A stretch of DNA of 64,000 nt from DASXZH01 sp036502005 (GTDB lineage Bacteria; Armatimonadota; Fimbriimonadia; Fimbriimonadales; Fimbriimonadaceae), in contig DASXZH010000090.1 of assembly GCA_036502005.1 (NCBI GenBank), positions 1 to 64,000 on the forward strand, in the 5' to 3' direction. Positions 23,481 through 32,756 of this stretch are shown here, piece after piece. The position numbers were made by a program, and so were the translations under genes. The stretch's first letter is position 1. Every line of letters begins with the position of its first letter. The notes beneath the pieces were generated by a model. The model saw nothing but the letters and a program-made list of their open reading frames with translations. It was not told the origin of the DNA and made no database searches.

Positions 23481-25877
23481 CTAGCCTCCCTGCCAGAGAA
23501 CAAGCGAACCTCCAAGGCTGCGGCCGTGGAGTTCCTTTGGCTGGTGGCGCAATCCGAACGTGGTTTCTTCGTTGGCCAGCGTGACGGCATGCCACCCGGG
23601 TTGCCCGGTTCTGAGATCGTAAACGTCGTAAGCGTCGTCGGAGTCCCAAACGACTAAGTCCCTTACAAAGCCTTTAACCGTAACGATTAACCGGTCTCCC
23701 TTTACGTCCACGATGATCTCTGGTTTGCCGAATTTGGTTTCCTTGGGCTCGGCCAGAAGCTGCCAGTTGGCGTTGTGTTCTTGCCCGACTAAATAAGCCT
23801 TAACCGCGGTTGTCGTCTTTTCGAACCCGCTGATCGGTTGTGTGACGCAAACCTTGCGCTCATTTGAGGCGAGCTCAACAACCGTGTGTCCGCCCGAAGT
23901 AAGCGAACCATCGAGAGTGGAAATGAACTGCAAAGTTAAATCACCGTGCAGAGGGTTGGGGTTATCGTTGGCAACGTGGATATGGACTTGGTCTTCCTTG
24001 ATCTCAATCGAAACAAGAACCGGCTCGTGCACGCGGCGGAGTTCAAAGCCTGCAGGCTTTAGCAGCCGACGGTAGTCTTGAACGGCCCAACTCTGCACTG
24101 GCCAGCAGTCGTTAAACTGCCAAATCAATGAACCGCGGCAAGCGGGTGAGCGACGAAAATGCTCGATGCCGCATCGAAAAGCGTCCCGCTGATTAAGCTG
24201 GGAATAGTAGGTCCAATCTTCCGGGCTCTCCGATTTTGGATAATGAAGTTCAACAAAACCTGTAAAAATCGGTTCGGTTTTGCCGGTCTTATCGTGCCAG
24301 CGGGACACGTTGTGGGGTGGTAGATCGTTGTTCTCTGTGACCCCCCTCCAACATTCCAAACTACAAGAAGAGGCGAAGCCGAACTCTGAGGCAAAGCGCG
24401 ATTTAGACTCTTCGTAGTATTTCCAATCGCCTCGTCCATGCCAAACATCCCAGTAATGGGCGTCGCCGATGTTGTCCTTTGTCGGGTCAAGCGGGCTGGT
24501 TGGAATATAGGGTCTCCCTGGGTCGAATTCCTTCAAAACTGCAGGCAGAGTCTGGTTGTAAATGTTCTCGCCATAGTAGCGTGAAGGCCTATTTTCTTTC
24601 CCGCCCCAGCTTTGTTCATACATGGCTAGGTTCTCGTTGTTGCCGCACCAGATGGCGAGAGAGGTTCGATCCCTTAACCGTTTAACTTGGCTACTTGCTT
24701 CCGCTTTTATAACTTCCTGCTCAGCGGGACCATCGGGATAGTAGCTGCAGGCAAACGGGAAGTCTTGCCAAACCATGATCCCGTTGCGGTCGCAAGCATC
24801 GTAAAAGTCTTCCGATTCGTAGAATCCTCCGCCCCAAACCCTTAACATATTCATGCCCAGTGACCGGCAGACATCTATCTGAGACCCCACCGATTTATCG
24901 CGGGAAACAAAGGAATCGTTAGGGATCCAGTTCGCACCGCGCGCCCAAACTGGGCGGCCGTTGACTTCGAATTCAAAAGAGCGCCCAACCTTATCCTCTT
25001 CTTGTACAAGCTTGATTGTTCGCAATCCGATCCTTTTTTCGATCTTGTGGTCACCAACAGAAATAGAGGCGCGATGCAACGTTTGGGGACCTTCACCGTT
25101 GGGCCACCAAAGATCGGGTTGAAGAATGAACTCCAGCGGCTCGCCCGCCGCTCGCTTTATGCCAGCAATTTCGGCACTGGACTTGGCGTCCCCCTCGATA
25201 TCTGCCTCAACCCAAACCCGAAATGTGCCATCGGCTAGCTTCTCCTGCATGAAGGAAGCTTGCTTTATTCGGTTTCGGTATTCCAAAAGGTGAACTGGCT
25301 TCCAAATCCCGCAGGAGACTAGCCTTGGACCCCAATCCCAGCCATACATGTACTGCGCTTTGCGCAGGAATGCCCGGTCCTCAAAGTTGGGCGTGTCGTG
25401 CTTAATTCCTTCGGCTTTAAAGTAAGCCTCGCGTCGCTCACGGCCCGCATAAATGGCCGAATCAAAGAACACCTCAATCTGGTTTGTGCCCTTCTCCAAC
25501 CGATCCGTAACATCGATTTCCAGGGGAAGGAACATGTTGTTGGAACTCACTGGCTCGCCGCCATTCACCACAACCCGACAAACCGTATCCAGCCCTTCGA
25601 AGCGCAAAACTCGGCGAGGCAAATCGGCGTTCGGCTGCCAATCAAACTCGGTTTTGTAAATCCATGGTGAGGTGTCAACCCAGGAAACATCACGTTCAAA
25701 GCAATTCTTAAACGGGTCCGGAATGAACCCGTTCGCCATCAGATCGACGTGGATAAAGCCGGGTACCGTTGCCGGGCATCTGGCTATTTTGGGAATGAAG
25801 TGGGCGGGAAAAGGGGGCTCTTCTTCGGGTGCGCTAAAGAACCAGTTGGCGGAAAGCTCGGTGCTTCTCATCGTCAT
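23481..25877 (-). CDS. Beta-mannosidase, GH2 family
   Basis: The 798-aa protein has the GH2 order: sugar-binding jelly roll (about 1-195, with VPGFIHVDL near 38), beta-sandwich, TIM barrel (about 300-620) and C-terminal sandwiches. The acid/base is Glu415 in WCGNNEN and the nucleophile Glu498 in FASEFGF; WGGGFYE at 348 and WQDFPFACSYYP at 370 are typical of beta-mannosidases. There is no signal peptide, so it would hydrolyse mannosyl oligosaccharides in the cytoplasm. It stands alone, with repeats on its 3' side. Confidence 0.93.
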   Translation of the reverse strand: MTMRSTELSANWFFSAPEEEPPFPAHFIPKIARCPATVPGFIHVDLMANGFIPDPFKNCFERDVSWVDTSPWIYKTEFDWQPNADLPRRVLRFEGLDTVCRVVVNGGEPVSSNNMFLPLEIDVTDRLEKGTNQIEVFFDSAIYAGRERREAYFKAEGIKHDTPNFEDRAFLRKAQYMYGWDWGPRLVSCGIWKPVHLLEYRNRIKQASFMQEKLADGTFRVWVEADIEGDAKSSAEIAGIKRAAGEPLEFILQPDLWWPNGEGPQTLHRASISVGDHKIEKRIGLRTIKLVQEEDKVGRSFEFEVNGRPVWARGANWIPNDSFVSRDKSVGSQIDVCRSLGMNMLRVWGGGFYESEDFYDACDRNGIMVWQDFPFACSYYPDGPAEQEVIKAEASSQVKRLRDRTSLAIWCGNNENLAMYEQSWGGKENRPSRYYGENIYNQTLPAVLKEFDPGRPYIPTSPLDPTKDNIGDAHYWDVWHGRGDWKYYEESKSRFASEFGFASSCSLECWRGVTENNDLPPHNVSRWHDKTGKTEPIFTGFVELHYPKSESPEDWTYYSQLNQRDAFRCGIEHFRRSPACRGSLIWQFNDCWPVQSWAVQDYRRLLKPAGFELRRVHEPVLVSIEIKEDQVHIHVANDNPNPLHGDLTLQFISTLDGSLTSGGHTVVELASNERKVCVTQPISGFEKTTTAVKAYLVGQEHNANWQLLAEPKETKFGKPEIIVDVKGDRLIVTVKGFVRDLVVWDSDDAYDVYDLRTGQPGWHAVTLANEETTFGLRHQPKELHGRSLGGSLVLWQGG

Positions 25878-25952
25878 GTTTAGTTTGGCATTTCATTTAA
25901 CATGGCATTTATACTTAACCAGCAATAGCCGAAATATCGTAGATTAGGACGT

Positions 25953-26921
25953 ATGGGAACAGGGGCCACACGCGTTAAACCTGAGATCGAGAAGACCACT
26001 CCGCTGATGACGGCGACAACTTCGGCTGGGGAGGCCGCTTTTCTGATTCTTGACCGGGATTTCCAGATTTTCCTTATTAAGGAGAAGTTGGTTTTGGAAA
26101 GCGACGATCCGGAAGCGGTTCACGATATGCGAGTCGCCGCCCGCCGAATGCGGTCCGCGATTCAGACTTTTGAATCCTTCCTACCGGCTGCCATCGTAAA
26201 AAGTGAATCCGAACTGCAGTGGATATTCAAGCGCCTGGGTGTCGTCCGTGATCTGGATATCGATAAAGAAAAGCTGCTGGCTTGGCATGAGACCACGCCA
26301 GGTAAAGAGGAAGCCTTCCAAGAACTCGCCGACAAGCTAACCGAAGAGCGAAAGAAAGCCCGGGGTGAGCTGAAGCGCTCTATTCATTCTCAGCGCTATA
26401 AGCAGTTGGTTCAAGAACTAAGCGCCTCTTTGAGCAAGGGTCCTAGTTCGCACAATGCGCTGGCTTCTGTGCCCGTCATCGTGGTGGCTCCGGATCTTAT
26501 CGAAAAGCGATACAAGAGGGCCAGGAAGATAGGCAAAGCCCTAACCGAATCTTCTCCATCGCCGGAATTTCACCGGCTGAGAAAGCAGGCCAAAAAGCTG
26601 CGCTATACGTTGGATTTCTTTGCGGAGCTTTACGGCAAAAGTGGGGAACAGATGGTCAGCCATCTAAAGGGACTGCAGGACTTGCTCGGCTCCCGCCAAG
26701 ATGACGTGATGGCAAGCGACCACCTTAAAGCGATTGTGGCGACTAACGGCTTAGCAAAAGGAACGAAGACAGTGGCCAAGAAGATCATCTCGAGCTTTTC
26801 GGACGAGGCCAAACAGTACGCCCACGATTTTGAACCTGCTTTTGAGGACGTTTTCGGCAAGCCCTGGCGAAAGTTGGATCGGGTTATGAAAAAGAGCCGA
26901 ACGCAGCTTTGGGCGGATTAG
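25953..26921 (+). CDS. CHAD-domain protein
   Basis: The 322-aa protein is a CHAD domain: a helical bundle with conserved basic and His residues, seen in VHDMRVAARRMRSAIQTF near residue 53, LGVVRDLDID near 93 and FHRLRKQAKKLRYTLDFF near 207. CHAD proteins bind inorganic polyphosphate and often accompany CYTH triphosphatases; no CYTH gene is adjacent. AGGA lies shortly before the ATG. An extended palindromic repeat follows the stop by a few bases and may act as terminator. Confidence 0.9.
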   Translation: MGTGATRVKPEIEKTTPLMTATTSAGEAAFLILDRDFQIFLIKEKLVLESDDPEAVHDMRVAARRMRSAIQTFESFLPAAIVKSESELQWIFKRLGVVRDLDIDKEKLLAWHETTPGKEEAFQELADKLTEERKKARGELKRSIHSQRYKQLVQELSASLSKGPSSHNALASVPVIVVAPDLIEKRYKRARKIGKALTESSPSPEFHRLRKQAKKLRYTLDFFAELYGKSGEQMVSHLKGLQDLLGSRQDDVMASDHLKAIVATNGLAKGTKTVAKKIISSFSDEAKQYAHDFEPAFEDVFGKPWRKLDRVMKKSRTQLWAD

Positions 26922-26924
26922 GGG

Positions 26925-27069
26925 TTTTTTTTGGAGTGGGGGGGTTATTCCCGCTTTAAGATAGGCGATTCATCGCCGGGAAAGGTTGACTTCTTTTTGG
27001 GTCGCCAATGAATTGGCGAGTGGATAGCCAAAATGTAAAGCGGGAATAAATTCCCGCACTCCAAAAAAC
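26925..27069. repeat. 145-bp palindromic element after the CHAD gene
   Basis: Two nested perfect inverted repeats, TTTTTTGGAGTG (26927-26938) with its complement at 27057-27068, and TTATTCCCGCTTTA (26945-26958) with its complement at 27036-27049, give ends of about 32 bp. Inside, TCGCCAATGAATTGGCGA (27002-27019) is another dyad. The whole could fold into a long cruciform and may be a MITE-like repeat; it may also end transcription of the CHAD gene. Confidence 0.7.
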
Positions 27070-27218
27070 TCAGAAACTTACAAACATGGAGCCTCAAAAT
27101 GCTAAAAACCTGGAAAGCTAGCACCCGCAATTTGGAACTTGGCACCCTTAATTAGGGTTCGTATGGTTCAATGGCTCGTAAGGGGCCGGTTCTAGTAACC
27201 TAGAAATTAGAAACCCAG

Positions 27219-28124
27219 ATGGCATCTTCCCTCAACAGCGCCCTAAAAGAACTTGAAGACGAAGCGGTCTTCGTGATACGCGAAACAGCAGCCCAATTCG
27301 AACGCCCTGCCCTCCTATTTTCGGGGGGTAAAGATTCGATTGTCCTCGCGAACCTGGCATCAAGAGCCTTCGCTCCCGCCCCGATTCCGTTCCCGTTTTT
27401 GCACATCGATACGGGCCACAACTTTCACGAGACCATAAAGTTCCGCGATGACTTGGTAAAGAAAACCGGCGCCCAGCTTATTGTCCGCTACGTGCAGGAT
27501 TCGATCGATCAGGGACTTGTAAAAGAAGAAACCGGCCCTAACCGAAGTCGCAACGCGCTGCAAACGGTTACCTTGCTGGACGCGATTAAAGAGCTGAATC
27601 TGGATGCCTGCATTGGCGGCGCGCGGCGCGACGAAGAAAAGGCCCGCGCCAAGGAGCGATTCTTCTCCCATCGAAATGCCTTCGGCCAATGGGATCCCAA
27701 GAACCAACGCCCCGAATTGTGGGACCTTTACAACGGCCGCAAAGCCAAAGGCGAACAGTTTCGCGTATTCCCTTTAAGCAACTGGACTGAGCTCGACGTT
27801 TGGGGATACATTCAGTCTCGCCATATCCCGGTTCCTTCGCTCTATTTCAGCCACGAGCGGGCCACGGTGGTAAGGGAGGGAGCTTTGCTGGCCTACACGG
27901 AATTTCTTATTCCAAATGCTGCCGATGAGATCATAACAAAGCGCGTGAGGTTTAGAACGATCGGCGACGCGACCTGCACCGGGGCAACCGAATCCTACGC
28001 GGAATCTTTAGAAGACGTGATCGCTGAAATCGCAGCCAGCCGCAGCAGCGAGCGAAGCTCGCGCGCCGACGATAAACGCTCCGAAAACGCCATGGAAGAC
28101 CGAAAATCCAAGGGGTATTTCTAA
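27219..28124 (+). CDS. cysD: Sulfate adenylyltransferase subunit 2
   Basis: CysD makes adenylyl sulfate from ATP and sulfate together with the GTPase CysN. The 301-aa protein has the PP-loop SGGKDSIVLANLA near residue 31 and the family segments FLHIDTGHNFHE near 65, CIGGARRDEEKARAKERFFS near 132 and TELDVWGYIQSRHIPVPSLY near 190; the length is normal. Its stop overlaps the next start by one base (TAATG), so it is coupled to cysNC. A short Ser/Arg-rich loop near residue 275 is typical of the C-terminal part. Confidence 0.97.
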   Translation: MASSLNSALKELEDEAVFVIRETAAQFERPALLFSGGKDSIVLANLASRAFAPAPIPFPFLHIDTGHNFHETIKFRDDLVKKTGAQLIVRYVQDSIDQGLVKEETGPNRSRNALQTVTLLDAIKELNLDACIGGARRDEEKARAKERFFSHRNAFGQWDPKNQRPELWDLYNGRKAKGEQFRVFPLSNWTELDVWGYIQSRHIPVPSLYFSHERATVVREGALLAYTEFLIPNAADEIITKRVRFRTIGDATCTGATESYAESLEDVIAEIAASRSSERSSRADDKRSENAMEDRKSKGYF

Positions 28125-29926
28125 TGAGCGAAGACCTACGAATGGTGCGGCTTTCCACCGCCGGAAGCGTGGACGACGGCAAGAGCACCCTTATCGGCCG
28201 GCTCCTGTACGATACAAAATCGATTTTCGAGGACCAATACGAAGCCATTCGCCGTATGAGCGAGCACCGTGGCGAATCGGAAGTGAATCTGGCCCTCCTT
28301 ACCGACGGCCTTCGCGCAGAGCGCGAACAGGGCATCACGATCGACGTGGCCTATCGCTATTTCGCCACCCCTCGCTGCCGGTTTATCATCGCGGACACCC
28401 CCGGCCATCAGCAGTACACGCGCAACATGATCACCGGCGCTTCGACCGCCGACGTGGCTGTCGTCTTGGTGGATGCCCGCAATGGGCTTACCGACCAATC
28501 TAAGCGGCACGCTTTTATTTCCTCGCTTTTACGCATCCCGCAAGTGATCGTTCTGATCAACAAAATGGACCTCGTTGAGTTCAGCGAAGCGCGTTATAAC
28601 GAGATTAAATCGGATTTCTTGGAGTACGCCGACCGGCTGGTTTTGGGCGGTTTAAAGTTTATTCCAGCCTCGGCTTTGCTGGGCGATAACGTGGTTGAAG
28701 GCAGCACTAATATGCCTTGGTATCGCGGGCAGCCGCTGCTGGAAACTTTGGAGGATCTGTCCGCCGAGGGGGCGTCGACGCCATCCGACTTACGGCTTCC
28801 GATCCAGTATGTTTTGAGGCCGGATCAGAATTTTAGGGGCTTTGCCGGCAAGGTGTCCTCTGGTGTTGTGCGCCCCAACGAGGAACTGATGGTTCTGCCG
28901 TCGGGACAAACGGCAAACGTGGTTTCGCTGAACGATTTGGATGGCCCGACCGACGAGGCGGGAGCAGGGGACAACGTCGTCGTAACCCTTGATAAGGAAG
29001 TGGATCTCAGCCGCGGCGACATGCTTGTTCGCCCCCGCAACCTCCCATCGCTCACTCAGCATTTTGAGGCCGTTCTCTGCTGGATGACGGATGAGGCGAG
29101 CGTCACCGGCAAGACCTATCTGCTGCGCCACACCACCCGCGAAGTCTCGGCCCGGCTTGAGGAAGTGGTTTACCGGTTCGATATCGAAACCCTCCACCGC
29201 CAAGATACGACGACCATGCGCTTGAACGACATCGGCCGCGTGGTGATCAGCACGGGCAGGCCGATTTTCCTCGATACTTTCGAGCACAACCGCTCTACGG
29301 GAAGCTTCTTGCTCATCGACTCGGTGACCAACAATGTGGTTGCCGCGGGCATGGTTACCCGCACGCTTCGTCAGGAGTCGGGCTCTAAACGCAAGGAAGC
29401 TGAGGTGATCTGGCTAACGGGGCTCTCCGGCGCGGGCAAATCGACCTTGGCTGATGCGGTTGTTGAGCAAATGCGCCTGCAAGGCATTCAGGCGGAACGC
29501 TTGGACGGCGACGATCTGCGTACCGGCCTCAATAGCGACCTTGGGTTTACGCCAGAGGCTCGCAGTGAAAACCTACGCCGCGCCGCCCATGTGGCCAAGC
29601 TCTACGCGGGGTTAGGGAATGTAACGTTGTGCTCGTTCATCACGCCCTTGAATGCGGATAGGCGTTTGGTGCGCGAGATCGTGGGCGATCAGTTTTACGA
29701 GGTGTTCATCAAGACCAGTCTCGGTGAATGCGAACGGCGCGATCCGAAGGGACTTTATAAGAAAGCCCGGGCGGGCACGATCCCTCAGTTCACTGGCATT
29801 TCTTCTGTCTTTGAGGAGCCGGAGAACCCGGAATTGGTGGTTGAGACGGAGAACATGGACGTGGAAACGGCGGCGAGGCTTTTGCTGGAGGAGTTCGTCG
29901 CTTGGCGAAGTAAACGGAGTCAATAA
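28124..29926 (+). CDS. cysNC: Bifunctional sulfate adenylyltransferase subunit 1 / APS kinase
   Basis: The 600-aa protein fuses a CysN GTPase (about 1-420) to a CysC APS kinase (about 425-600). GTPase motifs are GSVDDGKST (14-22), DTPGH (91-95) and NKMD (146-149); the kinase P-loop is GLSGAGKST (433-441), followed by DGDDLRTGLN and FITPLN. The pair makes PAPS for sulfate reduction or sulfotransfer, as in NodQ-type proteins. No PAPS reductase lies nearby, but a cysteine synthase is 10 kb away. Confidence 0.97.
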   Translation: MSEDLRMVRLSTAGSVDDGKSTLIGRLLYDTKSIFEDQYEAIRRMSEHRGESEVNLALLTDGLRAEREQGITIDVAYRYFATPRCRFIIADTPGHQQYTRNMITGASTADVAVVLVDARNGLTDQSKRHAFISSLLRIPQVIVLINKMDLVEFSEARYNEIKSDFLEYADRLVLGGLKFIPASALLGDNVVEGSTNMPWYRGQPLLETLEDLSAEGASTPSDLRLPIQYVLRPDQNFRGFAGKVSSGVVRPNEELMVLPSGQTANVVSLNDLDGPTDEAGAGDNVVVTLDKEVDLSRGDMLVRPRNLPSLTQHFEAVLCWMTDEASVTGKTYLLRHTTREVSARLEEVVYRFDIETLHRQDTTTMRLNDIGRVVISTGRPIFLDTFEHNRSTGSFLLIDSVTNNVVAAGMVTRTLRQESGSKRKEAEVIWLTGLSGAGKSTLADAVVEQMRLQGIQAERLDGDDLRTGLNSDLGFTPEARSENLRRAAHVAKLYAGLGNVTLCSFITPLNADRRLVREIVGDQFYEVFIKTSLGECERRDPKGLYKKARAGTIPQFTGISSVFEEPENPELVVETENMDVETAARLLLEEFVAWRSKRSQ

Positions 29927-29949
29927 CACTCCGAGTTATAAATGTAATA

Positions 29950-30139
29950 ACTAAGTTTTGAATCGGCCCCTCCCGCCCTTGAGGCGGGATCGAGGGTGGG
30001 TGAGGCATAGAACCCAATTTGGCTCTATTACCTCCGGACTACGTGGCAATAAGCCGCTCAATGCAGCCGAGCGCCCTTTTGACATCCTCCCTCGATCCCT
30101 CCTTGGAAAGGAGGGAATGGCCTATTCATAAATTTGTTG
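29950..30139. repeat. Dispersed repeat, copy A
   Basis: A sequence of about 190 bp with imperfect inverted ends: the left end TTTTGAATCGGCCCCTCCC and the complement of the right end (TTTATGAATAGGCC, then a CCTCC-rich part and GGGATCGAGGG) agree over about 45 bp. Its core CAGCCGAGCGCCCTTTTG and right end CCTCCCTCGATCCCTCC recur at 30661-30834 and 34014-34212. There is no gene in the 301 bp between cysNC and the DUF559 gene. Confidence 0.75.
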
Positions 30140-30164
30140 TCGATTTGGAAGCTGGCTCTGACTC

Positions 30165-30221
30165 GCTTTTCCCCTAGGAGGGAACGCTCCTTGAAGGAGG
30201 TAATTGCCTATTCAAAAATCT
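30165..30221. repeat. Fragment of the dispersed repeat, right end only
   Basis: CCCCTAGGAGGGA, CTCCTTGAAGGAGG and TTGCCTATTCAAAAA are a diverged copy of the right end of the repeat at 29950-30139. It ends 7 bases before the stop of the DUF559 gene. Confidence 0.55.
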
Positions 30222-30227
30222 GGATTA

Positions 30228-30596
30228 CTAATAGCGAAAAGCCGGCCTTTTTTCGCACTCTTTTTTGATCTCGTCCACGACGAAGCCAAGGCGGTTTAGA
30301 ACCTGAGCATTGGTAAACCGCAAAACTTGGTAGCCTGAATTTTCAAAGAAACGATCTCTGACCTCATCATTTTCGCCCCTATCGTCGTGCGAAGCACCAT
30401 CGATTTCGATAACAAGCTTTCTTGATCTACAGCAGAAATCCGCAAATCGCCTTCCTACTGGATGTTGGCGAACGAACTTGAAACCGGTTTGTTTGTTGCG
30501 GAGCTTGTACCAAAGCGCGGTTTCGGCTGGGGTGGCGTTTCTTCTTAGCTGTCGCGCGAAGGCAACGGTATCAACAAACTGGTATTGTTCTTCCAT
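30228..30596 (-). CDS. DUF559 endonuclease-like protein
   Basis: The 122-aa protein matches DUF559, a Vsr-like relative of the PD-(D/E)xK nucleases. Characteristic parts are LRRNATPAETALWYKLR near residue 17, FVRQHPVGRRFADFCC near 41 and LVIEIDGASHD near 61 with the acidic residues, then GYQVLRFTNAQVL near 88. Members often occur in many scattered copies. Here the gene sits between copies of one dispersed repeat on both sides, with a fragment 7 bp from its stop. A role in mobility or repair is possible but unproven. Confidence 0.9.
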   Translation of the reverse strand: MEEQYQFVDTVAFARQLRRNATPAETALWYKLRNKQTGFKFVRQHPVGRRFADFCCRSRKLVIEIDGASHDDRGENDEVRDRFFENSGYQVLRFTNAQVLNRLGFVVDEIKKECEKRPAFRY

Positions 30597-30660
30597 CCCC
30601 GATGTTTACCTAGACATATGTCTGTGTCAAGGGTAGTAATAAAAAAATTTGGATGAATGT

Positions 30661-30834
30661 TTTGACTAAAATTTGATTGGTCTTTCCCGACGTTGAGGAC
30701 GGGAATCCCAACTTGGGTTTTACTCACTTCGAACTCTGCGATAATTGGTCCGCTTATTACAGTCGAGCGCCTTTTCGCCATCCTCCCTCGGTCCCACCTT
30801 GGAAAGGAGGGAAGGGCCTGTTCAAAAACTTAGT
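30661..30834. repeat. Dispersed repeat, copy B
   Basis: This copy shares with copies A and C the core CAGTCGAGCGCC, CATCCTCCCTCGGTCCC and CCTTGGAAAGGAGGGAAGG, and its left end reads TTGATTGGTCTTTCCCGACG. It lies about 65 bp upstream of the DUF559 start; about 75 bp further is the stop of the LptA-like gene. No gene is seen in the rest of this 311-bp gap. Confidence 0.7.
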
Positions 30835-30907
30835 CACTCCTCAAAAGTTTGTGGTAGACCGAATCTAAATTACGTCTAGATTTCAACCATTAGAAACGAG
30901 GATAGGG

Positions 30908-32401
30908 CTAATGACCGTTGGCCGGAGTAGGATTCGCTGGAGCAGGCCCTGGCGTAGTCGGAGTCGTCTGCCCCGGTACCGTTGGCGCCGGTTTACCCGG
31001 AACGGGTATCGCTCCTGGCCCGGGGGCGGTAGCAGGCGCCGGTTTCCCCTTATCCTTGGTGTTGGCAACATCCTCGTCGTCGGTCGTCATCACGCCATCG
31101 ACTTCATCGCCCTTAGACCTATCGTCATCCTCTTTCGTTGAAACCGTAAAGTCTTTGGCACGCAGATCGTCCCCAAGGGAATCGACAATGCGGGTATCGT
31201 GCTGGCCCTCCGTACTAACCAAAACCATCTCATCCTTTTCGCCATCATAAAGAGCCTTAAAGGTATCAATGCGGCGCCATCGGTCACCTGGAAACTCCTG
31301 GTAACACTCGGGCGAGCCGGTGATAATGGCATGGCGGTTGCCTTTGCCATACCAATATTCAATCCGGTCGGCCTTCACATGGGCGGGATATTTGCGGCCC
31401 GTTTTTGATGAGCGGACTTCGTCGTCCAGGTCCTTCTGTTGTTGAGTTTCTGCCGTTTCCGGCGCAGAGGGGCGCCCCTCTGCTACGGCTGCTGGTATTG
31501 GCGGCTTGTAGGGTGGAATTTCGGTGACATCCAGCTTTTCTTGGTCTTTTGGCTTGACCAGCATATGGACGTTGCCGGTTAAGACAGCTCGTTTCTCGCG
31601 ACGGTAAATCACCGCTTTATCGCAAACCAAATTGGCTTTATCGCTGAAGTAATAAACCTTGCCGGTTGCAGTGAGAACATCCGTATGCCGGTCTAATTGG
31701 GCGTGAGGTGCTTTAATCAGGATTTCGTCATCCGTGGCCCGTGCGTCGGTGTAGTTGGCCACGTCATTATCCCCTTCGAACTGGCCCGAGATGTGCCAAC
31801 TCGTTCGATTGGACTTGGAATCGGTCTGCTGGAGCAGTTCGGAGCCCGCATCTTTTGGGGGAACGCCGACCCAGTCCACATGTTGGATCTTGGATTTTCC
31901 GGTTTCGCCGTAGTAAACCAAGTTTTGGGCGACGATTTTGCCGCCCATACAAGTCCCTTTCACTTCGCCGGACATGGTCAGCGTAGAGCTAACTTGGTCA
32001 AAGAGAAAGGCTGGCGTAGTTACATCCAAATCTTTAGCGGTGACTCTAGAAGGGCTCGTTATGCTGAGTTGGTTAGACTGCCCATCGAAGCTGGCGTTCT
32101 GGGTGGCGAATTTGATTCGGCCTTCTTTCGTTTGAAAATCGCCGTTTTTTACGCCAATAAAATCGAGATATTGATTGCCTTGGCGAACGTTGATGTTATC
32201 GATGTGAGCCGATCCAGTGAGCTTTCCTTTTGAATAATGTTTGAGGGTTACGTCGGATAAGCGAATGCCGATGTCGTCGAATGCGTGGCGGGCAAAGCGG
32301 GCGAGGGGGTCTTTCGCTATTAGATTTTGCGCCTGGTTCACCAGGCCCAATACGGCCAGGATCGTGAGCAGCGAAAGAAAGAGCTTTGTGATACGAGACA
32401 T
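30908..32401 (-). CDS. LptA/OstA-like envelope protein with Pro-rich tail
   Basis: The 497-aa protein has an N-terminal membrane anchor (about 5-22) followed by OstA-type beta-jellyroll segments: LTGSAHIDNINVRQGNQYLDF near 60 and VLTATGKVYYFSDKANLVCDKAVIYRREKRAVLTG near 240, the latter very typical of LptA. Members carry lipopolysaccharide across the periplasm. It is longer than LptA (about 185) and may combine LptC-like and LptA-like parts. The last 60 residues are Pro/Ala/Thr-rich low-complexity. It is not next to other lpt genes. Confidence 0.7.
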   Translation of the reverse strand: MSRITKLFLSLLTILAVLGLVNQAQNLIAKDPLARFARHAFDDIGIRLSDVTLKHYSKGKLTGSAHIDNINVRQGNQYLDFIGVKNGDFQTKEGRIKFATQNASFDGQSNQLSITSPSRVTAKDLDVTTPAFLFDQVSSTLTMSGEVKGTCMGGKIVAQNLVYYGETGKSKIQHVDWVGVPPKDAGSELLQQTDSKSNRTSWHISGQFEGDNDVANYTDARATDDEILIKAPHAQLDRHTDVLTATGKVYYFSDKANLVCDKAVIYRREKRAVLTGNVHMLVKPKDQEKLDVTEIPPYKPPIPAAVAEGRPSAPETAETQQQKDLDDEVRSSKTGRKYPAHVKADRIEYWYGKGNRHAIITGSPECYQEFPGDRWRRIDTFKALYDGEKDEMVLVSTEGQHDTRIVDSLGDDLRAKDFTVSTKEDDDRSKGDEVDGVMTTDDEDVANTKDKGKPAPATAPGPGAIPVPGKPAPTVPGQTTPTTPGPAPANPTPANGH

Positions 32402-32566
32402 TTATGGCCTGTAAGGATGGACGTAACGCCAAGGGCGTTCGTTACGCTACCTGTATCTCTACGATTTTCGCGAGTGGCTCATGCTCGTCTGAGTAGTTGC
32501 CGGGTTGCAGTTGACGGCATTTAGGCAATATTTGGTTGGCTTCGGGCGCGGGGTCGGATTCGGAGT

Positions 32567-32679
32567 GTCACGCAAAGACGCAAAGCTCGCTAAGGGGATA
32601 ATGGAGAGCTAGTTGCCGCGGCTATACGCCGACGTCTTTATAAGAGGATTTCATCCGAATCTCTGTGCCTCCGCGTGAC
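32567..32679. repeat. Inverted repeat with GTCACGCAAAGACGCAAAG ends
   Basis: GTCACGCAAAGACGCAAAG (32567-32585) and CTCTGTGCCTCCGCGTGAC (32661-32679) are inverted with about 14 of 19 matches. This pair of ends is a widespread intergenic repeat type in bacteria. It fills part of the 355-bp gap between the LptA-like gene and the gene at 32757; the remainder (32402-32560) shows only a small hairpin around GTAACG...CGTTAC and no gene. Confidence 0.6.
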
Positions 32680-32756
32680 AACCCGAAACTTCCAGACTTC
32701 GCGCAGGACCCAAACTGAGCGCAAGACCGACGCAATCGGTAACACTTAGCACTGCG

